DNA of 64,000 nucleotides, from positions 49,944,422-50,008,421 of the forward strand of contig OW121743.1 of the NCBI GenBank assembly GCA_933228675.1. The letters are read 5' to 3'. Below are positions 52,401 through 62,700 of this stretch, piece by piece; the first letter of the stretch is position 1, and each line of letters opens with the position of its first letter. The notes under the pieces are model-generated. The model ran no database searches. It saw only the letters and a program-made list of their open reading frames with translations, and was not told where the DNA came from. A program made the position numbers and the translations under genes. The stretch comes from Stomorhina lunata. Its lineage: Eukaryota > Arthropoda > Insecta > Diptera > Rhiniidae.

Positions 52401-54789
52401 CTAAAATGTCTTTGACGCAATTACTACACCTTACTATTTTTAACATTGGATTTGTTGAAAAATATTTTAAAACTGTATCCCGGAAAATTCCATAGATCAC
52501 ATTGTCCTCAATAAAAATAGCATTTACCCTGGAGGAATGAAAATAATCTGTTATAATTATAATCATGTCCGTTTCACTGAAACTATTTGCACTTATTATT
52601 TTCCTGTTATTATTAAAAATGTTTCTATTAACTACTTTCAAAGTGGAAGAATTCGATTTTTCTACAATGATTTGATTTTTATAAACGTTGAGTGGAGATT
52701 TGGTGGGAGATATTACGTTCAATTGATTCCCTTGAATCAAATTCACTTGGGCGTTTATTCTCGATAACGCATCCGCGTTCCCGTTGTCAACACCTCGCTT
52801 ATACATAATTTCATAATCATACTCTTCAAGCTTCAGCCTCCATCGTATTAATTTCGAATTTGGTTCCTTAATGGAGACGAGCCATTGTAGCGGTTGGTGA
52901 TCTGTCTGAATAACGAATTTCCTCCCAAATAAATATGGACGAAAGTACGTTACAGCCCATACTACAGCTAACAGCTCCTTCTCGACAATGCTATAGTTAA
53001 TTTCGTGCTGGTTCAGTGTTCTGCTGGCATAGCAAATCGGATGGTTGTCTTGCGATAACACTGCACCCAGCGCGAAATTACTTGTGTCCGTGTTTAAGAA
53101 AAATTTTTTATTGAAATCTGGGTATATCAGAATCGGATCACTGGTAAGAAGTTTTTTTAAGGTACTAAAACTTTCGAGGTAGTGAGGATCATTTATGTCT
53201 ACTTTAGAGTTCTTCTTCAAGAAACTTGTCATTGGCTTTGCGATCCTAGAGTAGTCTTTTATAAACTTCCGATAATATCCACTTAGACCCAAAAACTGTT
53301 TTATTTGCCTCTGCGTCTTAGGTAATGGGTAATTAATGACACAGTCAATTTTCTTCGGATGGGGCTTGATTCCCCGCTGTGTGACGACGTGACCCAGAAA
53401 TTCGGTTTCCTTTTTCAAAAACTCACATTTGTCCATTTGGATCCTTAAATTTGCATTTTTTAGTTTATCAAAGACGAGTTTCAACGAGTTCATATGCTCT
53501 TGGAGGGAGGTGGAATAAACAATGATATCGTCTAGATAAACTAAACAAACTTTATTGATCAAGTCTCCCAAGACCCCATTCATGAGCCTTTGGAAGGTGG
53601 CAGGTGCGGTCTTAAGACCAAATGGCATTCTGAGAAACTCATAGTGGCCTCCTTCGACCGAAAAAGCGGTTTTATGCACATCCCTCTCATCGATTTCCAC
53701 TTGATGAAATCCCTTAGCTAAGTCGAGTGTAGTGAAGTACATACACCTACCGAGCTTATCTAAAATTTCGTCGATGTTTGGGATTGGAAAACGATCGTCA
53801 ATGGTTTTCTCATTTAATTTTCGGTAGTCGACTACCAGTCGCCACTGCTTAGTTCCATACGTGTCATCTTTTTTTGGAACTATCCATATAGGAGCAGAAT
53901 AGGCAGAGTTGGATGGTCTTATTATTCCATTAGACAACATTTCTTGAATTTGCCTCCTAACTTCATTTCTATGAATATATGGATATCGATACGTTTTTGA
54001 AAATACGGGCACATCATCTCTTGTTACAATCCTGTGCTTGATTGCATTCGTAAACGTTAACTTTGAATCTATGTCATAAAATAAATCCGCATAGTCACTC
54101 AAAATAGCCTTCAAATTAGATTTTTCTTCCTCATTCAGATGGTCTAACCTTACTTTACCTAACACAGAATCATGATTATTACCTTCGTACACATTCTCAA
54201 TTAAATGATAGTTTCCAGGTGTAACAGGCCACGAGTTTTCCTCAGTAAGATATACAATCTCTGGACATCGAGCTAATGTTTCCACCTCAACTTTAAAGTT
54301 ATTTACATCATAAATCCCTTCTGCAACAATTAGTTCACCGAAATCGTTTCGCTGATCTGTGATGTGGATTAGCCCACATTCGACACTAGTGATGAACTTC
54401 ACTTTTTGAGAATTTGGAAAAAAGAGGGGTAACATTCTATTATTAATTTTGAGCTCATTATTGTCATAATCTACCACTGCTCTATATTTTCTGAGTACAT
54501 CATTTCCAATGATTCCATCAAAATTTTCGTGAAATTTACATTCGATTAGAAATATTTTATCGTCATTATTACCTAGTTCCGAAAATAAGGGTACTTGGTA
54601 GACTGTGTTCGTAGAAATTTCATTCTGAAGAGTTTTTAGGGTTAAAGTGGTCGTATTAATCCTCCATTTTGGGTTACATATTCCTGGATTTACGATGGAG
54701 TGCGTAGCTCCAGTATCTATTAAAAATTTCAGATTTTCTTTTAAAACTATATACGGTAATTGTCCGTAGAGGCCAGAAAAGGAAAATTT
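52348..54789 (-). CDS. pol: Protease-reverse transcriptase-RNase H (pro-pol)
   Basis: Expressed by -1 frameshift from gag; the first in-frame GTG is only at 54477, inside the protease, so that is not the true start. Protease: LIDTGATHSIV (active-site Asp about 54715) and the flap GIIGNDVLRKY. RT: WRLVVDYRKLNEKT, FTTLDLAKGFHQVEI (first catalytic Asp), MPFGLKTAPATFQRLM, VYLDDIIVYS (YLDD), FLGHVVTQRGIKP. RNase H: LNTDTSNFALGAVLSQ, SIVEKELLAVVWAVTYF, IQTDHQPLQWL, GNADALSRI. It makes cDNA in cytoplasmic particles. The frame is open throughout and stops at 52348, just before the integrase, which continues in another frame. Confidence 0.92.
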   Translation of the reverse strand, partial: KFSFSGLYGQLPYIVLKENLKFLIDTGATHSIVNPGICNPKWRINTTTLTLKTLQNEISTNTVYQVPLFSELGNNDDKIFLIECKFHENFDGIIGNDVLRKYRAVVDYDNNELKINNRMLPLFFPNSQKVKFITSVECGLIHITDQRNDFGELIVAEGIYDVNNFKVEVETLARCPEIVYLTEENSWPVTPGNYHLIENVYEGNNHDSVLGKVRLDHLNEEEKSNLKAILSDYADLFYDIDSKLTFTNAIKHRIVTRDDVPVFSKTYRYPYIHRNEVRRQIQEMLSNGIIRPSNSAYSAPIWIVPKKDDTYGTKQWRLVVDYRKLNEKTIDDRFPIPNIDEILDKLGRCMYFTTLDLAKGFHQVEIDERDVHKTAFSVEGGHYEFLRMPFGLKTAPATFQRLMNGVLGDLINKVCLVYLDDIIVYSTSLQEHMNSLKLVFDKLKNANLRIQMDKCEFLKKETEFLGHVVTQRGIKPHPKKIDCVINYPLPKTQRQIKQFLGLSGYYRKFIKDYSRIAKPMTSFLKKNSKVDINDPHYLESFSTLKKLLTSDPILIYPDFNKKFFLNTDTSNFALGAVLSQDNHPICYASRTLNQHEINYSIVEKELLAVVWAVTYFRPYLFGRKFVIQTDHQPLQWLVSIKEPNSKLIRWRLKLEEYDYEIMYKRGVDNGNADALSRINAQVNLIQGNQLNVISPTKSPLNVYKNQIIVEKSNSSTLKVVNRNIFNNNRKIISANSFSETDMIIIITDYFHSSRVNAIFIEDNVIYGIFRDTVLKYFSTNPMLKIVRCSNCVKDILDENVLCELIESEHKRNK

Positions 54790-56144
54790 TCCGAAGTAAT
54801 GTTATTATTTTCAACACTTGGATAGTTAGAATAGCTTACCACTTGTGATTGCCCGGAAAGGTTTATGTTATTAGAATTACAAGGATTTTTTGGAAAATTT
54901 TCGAACGAATCTTGAATTATATCATTGCTTTCAGCTTCCAAGCTATGTGGATTACAACAGGGATATGTATTGGAAGAATGTGAAAAACTATTTGCAAAGC
55001 TCGATTTGGGACAAGCCTGCTGTACTGAAAGATTTTGAAAATTTCCTAAACTATTTGATTCTCGAACTAGATTTATATCCATGGGTTCTGAAATTGGAGG
55101 GTTCGGAAATGAGTTTTGATTTTGGAAAGAAAAAGCTGTTGTGTTATTAGGATTATAAATATTTTGGTTATGATTCATACCTAGTCGATTGTTTCGCTGG
55201 AAGAAAGTAGGTGTATTATTTCGAATATAATTGTTTTGACTATGATAATTACTGGCCTGATTATTATTTCGTTGTGGAAAGGTTGGGATATTATTTCGAG
55301 TATAATTGTTCTGATTGAAGTTATTACCAGCCTGATTACTGTTTCGCTGAAAGCCATTGCCATTATAAGCCCTATGTGAATTATAATAATTGTTACCATT
55401 AAAGAAACTGTTGTTATTACCTCCCCTATTCCCGTTTGAATATGAATGTTGGACACCGTTATTACTTCTATTACTTTGACCATACCTATTATTCCCGTTA
55501 TTACTGTCCGTACGAGATCGGTTCGAATTTCTACTACTGAAATTAGTACTCTTATATTCGCCTACATATTCAGCATATCCTGACGTGAATAGGATGTTCA
55601 TTGCTTCTTCCAGTGTCCTCGGATCTCTACATGCTATTATGGTCCTCATAGGCTCGGGTATTTTGGACTTAAAAACATTGAGAGCAGTCCTCATATTATT
55701 AGTAGCGGCCCGTTCGCTTTCTTCGTTTACCCCAAAGTCCGCAACTGTTTTATTGTTCAAGCTCCGAAGTCTGTCCTTTATTTCATTATATTTGTCGATT
55801 GAATTAGTCTTGAAATTTACTGAACGGAGTTCGTCATAGAGCTGTTCCACACTTTGATGCTCACCAAAATAGTTGGTTAAAACCTCTTTGACTTCGGCCC
55901 AGGTTCTCGCCTGAAAATTTATTTCGATAGCTTCCTTTGCTTTACCTAGAAATTTACTCTTTATAAGGTCAATAAACAAACCTTGAGAGATCTCATCATA
56001 TTGACCAAAGAGAGGATTCACTCTATCGACAAGGGAAGTAAATGTTTTTAAATCTTCCCTATTGCCAGAAAATTCTGGTATTTTTCCTAAAAATTCAAGT
56101 GGATTTAAGGTGATAGTGGGAGCGTTAATATTATCAAGAGCCAT
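54747..56144 (-). CDS. gag: Gag of the Ty3/gypsy retrotransposon
   Basis: 465 residues starting MALDNINAPTITLNPLEFLG. The N-terminal two thirds are a helical capsid-like domain (IPEFSGNREDLKTFTSLVDR, FLGKAKEAIEINFQARTWAE, VLTNYFGEHQSVEQLYDELR), as in retrotransposon gag families. From about residue 195 the protein is extremely Asn/Arg/Ser/Gly-rich (NNRYGQSNRSNNG). No CCHC knuckle is visible, so nucleic-acid binding probably rests on the basic Asn/Arg stretch, as in gypsy-group gags. It forms the particle that packages the RNA. The last 15 codons overlap pro-pol in the -1 frame. Intact in this copy. Confidence 0.9.
   Translation of the reverse strand: MALDNINAPTITLNPLEFLGKIPEFSGNREDLKTFTSLVDRVNPLFGQYDEISQGLFIDLIKSKFLGKAKEAIEINFQARTWAEVKEVLTNYFGEHQSVEQLYDELRSVNFKTNSIDKYNEIKDRLRSLNNKTVADFGVNEESERAATNNMRTALNVFKSKIPEPMRTIIACRDPRTLEEAMNILFTSGYAEYVGEYKSTNFSSRNSNRSRTDSNNGNNRYGQSNRSNNGVQHSYSNGNRGGNNNSFFNGNNYYNSHRAYNGNGFQRNSNQAGNNFNQNNYTRNNIPTFPQRNNNQASNYHSQNNYIRNNTPTFFQRNNRLGMNHNQNIYNPNNTTAFSFQNQNSFPNPPISEPMDINLVRESNSLGNFQNLSVQQACPKSSFANSFSHSSNTYPCCNPHSLEAESNDIIQDSFENFPKNPCNSNNINLSGQSQVVSYSNYPSVENNNITSENFPFLASTDNYRI
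54783..54789 (-). promoter_or_regulatory. -1 ribosomal frameshift site AAATTTT
   Basis: In the gag frame the heptamer reads A AAT TTT, a perfect X XXY YYZ slippery sequence. A -1 slip enters the pro-pol frame, which is open from here without a break. It lies 33 bases upstream of the gag stop codon. A downstream structure was not evaluated. Confidence 0.75.
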
Positions 56145-56950
56145 GTTTAAAAAAAATAGGAAAAAAAGTATATTTCACTAAAATACTACACCCGGACGAA
56201 ATTTTGTGATTCAAATATATGAGAAGAAGTTAATACTAATTGGATAATAGTTTTGGAAAAATGTTTAATTTGGTGTGATATAAAAAGTATATACGAAATA
56301 TTAATAATAACTGCTATAATACTTATTATATGGTACAGAAAAACTTATTTTATGGTTAATTGTCAGGCAACATTTCCATCATACGGCTTCTACGTATACG
56401 GCTTCTAAATTCCGTTGATTTCTTCGATAGGGTATTTTCGGCACCACAAGTGAAGATATCTGATTTGCACAATGTTCGTTACGAAAGCACTTCCTTGGAT
56501 CTTTATTCCTTTTTTCTTTGAAATGTTCTAGTTTTTGTTTAATTATATTTAAATTTCGATTATGTTTTTTAAATTGTCTTTAAAAAAATTTTTGTGTATA
56601 AATGTCCTTAAATTAAATTTTATTATTTTTTTTTTAATCCACGATTATATTTTTAAATTGTTTTTGGGAAATTTTCCGGCATTTATATGTCTTTGCATTG
56701 AGGTTTATTTTTAATTGCTTTAGCGTTTAAGGATTTAAAATTTTATCGGCACAAATGTTATTTTTAGACGAGTCCTTTTTATTATTTAAGCACAAAATAT
56801 TATTTTTTCTTTTTCATATTAAAGTTTTCATTCCTGTTAAAAATTATTATTTTTTTTTGAATACCCACTAGCGACATTAAAATGCCGAGTATCCTTTTAG
56901 TCGTTATATAATTTTCGCTTATATATTTTTTAAACACAAGGATACCTGGG

Positions 56951-56969
56951 CATCCTACCGACTGCGCCA
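56951..56969 (-). other. Primer-binding site, probably tRNA-Ser
   Basis: On the minus strand TGGCGCAGTCGGTAGGATG follows the 5' LTR immediately. It would pair with a tRNA 3' end reading CATCCTACCGACTGCGCCA. 17.6 and 297 of Drosophila use tRNA-Ser with a very similar site. Confidence 0.75.
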
Positions 56970-57709
56970 AATAAGTCTTTTTTTTATTAAAACACAATAT
57001 TTTTATTTTTAAATAAATTTTATTAATTCACTTCTTATAAAAATGTTTTAAGTTAAATTTTCCTTTTAGAAAGTTTTATAATACTAAATATCCTTATTTA
57101 AAATTCGGTTATCCTTTAAGGATATAACACAAAAATCAATTGTCCTTAAAAGGATTCTAAATTACTATTTTTTATTATTTTGCGTGCTTGCTTTTAAGAT
57201 TTGTGCCGAACTGCCTTCAATCGAAAAAATTGATATTGGTTCTTACTTAAGCATAAAAACTAAATCGATCATGTACGATCGTGATTGGGCAAGTGATCTT
57301 TTACGTTGTTATGCCATGTACATAAGAAGGTAAAGAATTTTAGTAGATATGTAAATTCGTGTGTAGATATGTATAAACATATTTACACATTGGTGACAAA
57401 ACAAACTAACAAAGCATGCATGATCATGTCAAAAGCAATAAACAAACGTATGTACATGTTCATGTACATACGTATGTTAGTGTTATTGAAATGTACGCTG
57501 TAAATTCATGATTCTGCATGCCCAATTATTACAATTAGCAACAATACATTAAATCAGTAATTTTGAGTAATTCATATTTTTAAAAATCATCCAAAACAAG
57601 CACCTAGTAACAAAATAAGAACATACAATTATATTTTAACTATTTATTATACAACATACATAAATATAAGGGATAACTATATATACGTATGTAGGTACTA
57701 CATATAACT
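56969..57709 (-). repeat. 5' LTR (741 bp)
   Basis: Same sequence as the 3' LTR apart from the 22-bp indel and a few substitutions (for example near 57045, 57125, 57300 and 57642). The 65-codon frames in the two LTRs are identical shadows. Confidence 0.93.
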
Positions 57710-59044
57710 GCTAATCTCGTTAATAGTAATACGGCAGGTCCATATATTTCGTTATGAGTTCCTAATGCATTCATCATGTATAAAGTCTTGGCTGAACATT
57801 GATTGATGCCTATATAATTTCATAGGTGCAATCTTAATATAAAGAATGTACCTCCAAATCTTTTTGATGGTGGGTATAAAAAGGGGATGTTATATATTTA
57901 AGAATTATAGCCAAATGTTGACCGATTGTAACAAAATTTTACACACTGGTTGGAATATATATAGAGCTTATTCTTGCATAGCCATAGCTATCATAGTTTC
58001 TAATTTAATAGCTTTTAACTGGCCTTTGCTGAAATTTTTGGTTTCCGTGAGTGTTTTTCATATGAAAGCTAACGTCAAATATGGACTGATTCCTATTGAA
58101 TTTGATAAACTGATCAAAAATTGCATAAAACTTCCCTATTTTAAATTAAATCGTCATAGCCATTATAATTGTATTCAATTTATAAGTATTAATGTGTTTC
58201 CCGGGGCGGGGTTATATGGGAGCTCTAACTAAATTTAAACCGATTTTGTACATTTTCTACACACATCTTTTTCAAGATATCCAAAATACTTTTGTAAAAT
58301 TCCAGCTCTTTTCGTTAAGGCGCTATCGTGCTTTTATCTGACGGACAGACGGACATAAACAACCTTTTCTTTATGTATTTTTGTGTTTTCATAAGTTTTT
58401 TATATGGGAGCTATGGTGAAATGGTGACCGATTGTGACAAAATTCATACTGGCTGACATTGATATAAGACTTCCTTGTGCTTAATTTAATGTTACTAGCT
58501 TTTGTAGTTAAGAAGCTATCATGATTTTATCTGACGGACATCCCCTTTTCTTTTTGAATTTTTGTGTTTTCGTAAGTTTTTTCTATGGGAGCTAGTGGAG
58601 CAAATGGTGACCGATTTGCACACTGGCTGGCATTGACATAAGACTTTCTTGTGCCAAATTTAGTGGTTAGATCTGTTATACTTTTAGATTTATTGGCATG
58701 GCTAAATGTGAACCGATTTCGATGAAATTTTATATGCTGCCTAGTGCTTATGTAAAACTTCTAGATACGAAATTTTGTCGTCATCATAACTATTATAATT
58801 TGTCATTTATTAGCAAATAAGCGATTAGCCTTTTGTGCCAAATTTTAGTGACCTATATTCTTTTGTTAAGGTTTTATCGTACCGACAACAGATAGACAGA
58901 CAGACGGACATCGCTCAATCGTCTTAAAATTTTCATAAGGATTCAGAATATACTTAAATTTTTGGTTTTTGAGCCAATATTAAAGAAATTACAAACGAAA
59001 TAACAATCTCAATATACCCCCCATTCTTTTTGATGGTGGGTATA

Positions 59045-59215
59045 ATGACATGTACAAAAATATGCCCCATTTTTGTTCAACGAAGATTTTTTTTCGCTTA
59101 CGATCAATATTTTTCATTTGCTTGCAATAATTTTTATATAAGGGCTCGATATGTTATTTAAAAACAATTTATAGGAATAAAATTTATACTGAAGTAGATC
59201 AACATGAAAACACCG
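59045..59215. other. Short spacer, nothing recognised
   Basis: AT-rich sequence between block R7 and the LINE copy that starts with a GC-richer patch at about 59213. Confidence 0.4.
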
Positions 59216-60625
59216 GCCCCCTAATATTGACGACTATAACAAGCAAAAAAAAGGACCATGATTTTAGGGTGAAACCTGAAACATCCAAACTGTTTTCAGA
59301 GGATGTGCTCTAATCCAGTTGGTGGATGTTCTTGATGAATATAAATGTGATGTGACTGCTGTCCAGGAAATAAGATGGAATCGTCACGGCTTCGGCAAGA
59401 CACCAAAAGGTAACCTATATTATAGCTGCCATGAAGTCAAATACGAATTTTGATCTGTTTTTATGGTGAAGAAAATAATGTGAAATTTGGTTTCCAGAAA
59501 CAACCCAGTACGTGAAAGGTGAGCGACAATACGTGTAAAAGCTAAATACTTTAATCTGAGACTGATTTATGAAGAAGCCTTTTGTGATCAATTTGAGGAA
59601 GTATATGATAGATGCTCCAATCATGACTTCAAATTAGTACTGGGTGACTTGATGAATTCCGCACCTCCATTAACCTAGAGTTCATCGACTTTATAAAGGC
59701 CTTCGACAGTGTAAATAGGAGCTATGGAGAATTTGAGAAAATCCTAATATGACAACGAACATTCTAAACTTAATTCAGACAATGTACCTACGTGGATTTT
59801 AATTGTCGGGTCTTACACAAAGGTAAATTTTCAAACCCGTTCGAAGTTACTACTGGAGTAAGACAGGAATGTATCTTGTCACCTATACTTTTTATGCTCG
59901 TCATCGACTACATAATGTGCTCGGCTCTGAATTGTAGACATGATATCCAACGGACATGGCTGATGGCGTATATATTCTAAGCCAAAGATCAGGTTACCTT
60001 CAAGAAAACACTAACTCTTTCACAGTTGAATCTCAGGCAGCAAAGATTATGAGTGGAGGCTATAATGCAAACCCGGTGAGGTTATTGGATGTTTAGGTAG
60101 CTTTCTTAGAAGTTTGGTACCTACAAAAGGCCGAAGAGGATATTGAATCAGGTATTAATAAGGTAAAATCTGCATACTGCATTTTCCGAGCTATTTGGAA
60201 AACTCGGAAATTGTCCATCCTGTATTACGGCTGTGAAACTTAGAAATGCAAGTGCCATCGATAAGCACCTACAAACCTTAGCAAACAAATGCTTGTGGCA
60301 AATCCTTAATATATGGTAGCCGAATAGCGAAAGAATTAAAAATCTATTAAGCGCGACAAAGCAGATCCCTGCTTCTATATAGATATGCCAACGGAAATGG
60401 CGGTAGATAGGCCAAATACCAACATTGCTCGACGAGCGCTCCGTTGGAATCCACAGGAAAGCGGCCGTAGTATTGGTACACCTGCTAGAACATGGAGAAG
60501 GTCAATTGTTTTAAGCAGGAAACTATTCACGAAATGACGCATGCCTTACATCTTGCAATAGATTTCGATATAAAAGGATGGTTGAAGCCCTATACTCCAC
60601 TGGGAGTCAATGATAACAGAAGATG
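59216..60625 (+). pseudogene. LINE-B copy 2: endonuclease, RT and C-terminal pieces
   Basis: The endonuclease piece VLDEYKCDVTAVQEIRWNRH at 59325-59390 has the EIRW metal-binding Glu of APE-type nucleases. The RT piece is EFIDFIKAFDSVNR at about 59680-59720 (catalytic Asp) and EVTTGVRQECILSPILFMLV near 59835-59905 (Gly to Glu change in the usual RQGC). The C-terminal piece at 60240-60620 matches LINE-B at 11426-11668 and 13836-13995. Large internal deletions and many stops remain; the YADD box is lost. Its site GGCCGTAGTATTGGTACACC (60463-60482) is the empty site for the Transib-like element of the other copy. Confidence 0.8.
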
Positions 60626-62700
60626 AATTTAAACGCAAAGATAGGATAGGAAAGCTGCTTTGAACCCACTGTTGGCGAATTTGGCATTTATAGCGAAACG
60701 TCTGACAGTGATATGTACTTGATCTCCTTTGCGGCGGCTCGCAATGTGATAGTGAGCAGCACCAGGTTCCAACATCTTAAAATCCATAAACTGACATGGG
60801 TATCTCCTGATAAAAAAAACAAATAGATCATACACTCTTCAAGTGTATTGGATGTGCGCTTAATTCAAAGCCAAGGTGACAATACGTCTAAGTATGTCGA
60901 TGAACTTACTGACGGAATTTCAAAGAAAGTTGGACGTCACAAAGCTAAAATTTTATCAAAGTGCTACCGATTACTCGCAACGAACAGCTAAATTTCTCAG
61001 AGAATTTATTTCTGACTCCAACAACATCTACCCACAATGGCAACATATTGCCAATTCCATGAAAGCAGCTGCCAAATATGTACTAGCGTTTCAAACCCCC
61101 CTCCCTGAAAACTCTTAGTTTAAGGAGGAGTACCGCAATACCACTGCTCAGAACAAAAGCCTACACGGCAGTAGTTACGCTTTGAACTTTAGAAAAAGAA
61201 ACTTCTATTCCGAGGAGAAAAATATAAATGTAGACCTGTGTGTTCAGGGAAGTTGAGATCTATAAGAGTCAAAATGAAGTGCTTAAATTCTACTAGAATG
61301 TATGGTCTTGGTAATGATATCTTTTTCCTGTAAGAACGACCAAGGAAACCTGGTGACAAATACAGAAAACGTACTTAAAGATAACACGGCGTTATATGTG
61401 CAACATCTAACCAAAATGAGGTTCGACTGAAAAATAAGAAAGCTGCGGGTGCCGATGGTTTTCCAACAGAGCTATTCAAGGTCAAAAGGTAATAAGTTGA
61501 TAAGGTATATGTCACAGAATAACGTATGCCAGACGATTCAGTCCCAGTGATCTTTGTCTAGCACACAAAAAAGGAGATAAAACCTTACATGCCAATTATA
61601 GAGGCATAAGCCTTCTTTCAATTATATATATGATTCTTTCGAGTCTTATATGGAAGTCTAAAGTCCAAAGTAAATGAAATAATTGCTACATACCAATGTA
61701 GCTTTATAGCAGGTAAATCTACCACTGACCAGATAAACATACTACGTCGAATCCTAGAATCCTAGAAGACCCAAATATATATCATCACTTCGTTGACTAC
61801 AAAGTACAAAAGAAGGTGTTTAAACCAATGTTTGAATTTGGCATCTCTGTCATGTTAAAAAGGTAATAAAAGATGATTTTAACTGATACAACTTTTGGAG
61901 TCGTTTATAACTTAACGGGGATCTCTCCAATATTGTGTTAAAGAGAAACGTCCGAGATTAACTGTAGCATCAACTGGAACAATTTTCAATAGAAAATACT
62001 CGCGTTTGCCGATGACATCGATATCATGGGACGCATATTGCGCGAGGTAACTGCCGCCATTTCTTATCCACGAAAATTGTGGGAAGAGTTTTAAATGAGA
62101 CGCGTATAAGAGAACAGTGAGACTAAAAACATTTGTAAAGGAATTTTGTGACGTGTGTTTAAGTGATTAACTCTAAAGTTTATAAAAATATAACTTTGTA
62201 ATAACGACACAAAGTGTTTTAATTTTGTTTTCGGTTGTTTGCAAAAAGAATTCTTTCCACTTTTTAAAGGAAAAACGTAAAAATATGTTGCTGAATTATG
62301 AGCACTTAAACAGGTAGATGAAGCTATTCTTAAAGTTTCTGAGAGGAAGATTCCACGAAAAATCTTTTTGCAATGAATATCGACATCGAGTATGAGTTAT
62401 AAGGTTATATGCTGTATGAGTTATAAGGTGACATCGACATTGTAAAACGCATTAAACAGCAGCGGCTGCGTTGGTTAGGACATGTTGTGCGAATGGATGA
62501 AAATACTCCGGCAAGAAAAGTGTTCGATAATGATCCTGAGGGAACTCGTAAAAGAGGGCGTCCAAAACTTCGATGGAAAGACCAAGTAGAAGAAAATCTT
62601 TCAAAACATGGCATACCAAATTGAAGCATATGCACATAAGATAGAAGCGTATTCTGAAATAGGCTCGGGCTTCGACCAAACACGTTTAGATAAGTAAGTA
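60626..62700 (+). pseudogene. LINE-C: decayed endonuclease/RT element
   Basis: In order: endonuclease C-terminal signatures (a degenerate FAAARNM-like and TRFQHLKIH-like stretch on the plus strand at 60730-60800, then SPDKK); linker EFQRKLDVTKLKFYQSATDY at about 60910; the RT start KAAGADGFPTELFKV at 61450; KKGDKTLHANYRGISLLSI at 61570-61625; a degenerate STTDQINILRRILE at 61715; HFVDYK at 61785; and the catalytic FADDIDIMGR at 61998-62030. After an LTR fragment, the C-terminal region includes a TRKRGRPKLRWKDQVEE-type stretch around 62540-62600. It ends with TAAGTAAGTA at about 62690. Frames change repeatedly. The 3' end is the source type for the LINE-derived insert in the CCCAG MITE. Confidence 0.78.
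62083..62282 (+). mobile_element. LTR 3'-part fragment inside LINE-C
   Basis: About 200 bp matching the 3' end of the solo LTR (45970-46181): GTGGGAAGAGTTTTAAATGA, GACGCGTATAAGAGAACAGT, ATAAAAATATAACTTTG and GAAAAACGTAA. The 5' part of the LTR is missing, so no target duplication can be read. Confidence 0.75.

Larger units (their letters stand above)
49748..57709 (-). mobile_element. Ty3/gypsy LTR retrotransposon (17.6/297-like), nearly intact
   Basis: 7.96 kb on the minus strand in the order 5' LTR, primer site, gag, protease-RT-RNase H, integrase, 3' LTR. GCTAAT flanks both ends (49742-49747 and 57710-57715). The related unbroken sequence at 1232-1260 confirms the junction; the exact duplication length could be 4-6 bp because of base overlap. 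The LTRs differ by one 22-bp indel and a handful of substitutions, so the insertion is fairly recent. No env-like frame is present between the integrase and the 3' LTR, where a 352-bp MITE sits instead. A frame break before the integrase makes this copy unlikely to be active. Confidence 0.93.

Noticed and set aside
54890..55839. Plus-strand frames of 84-86 codons over gag
   Set aside because: Antisense shadows of the long gag frame.
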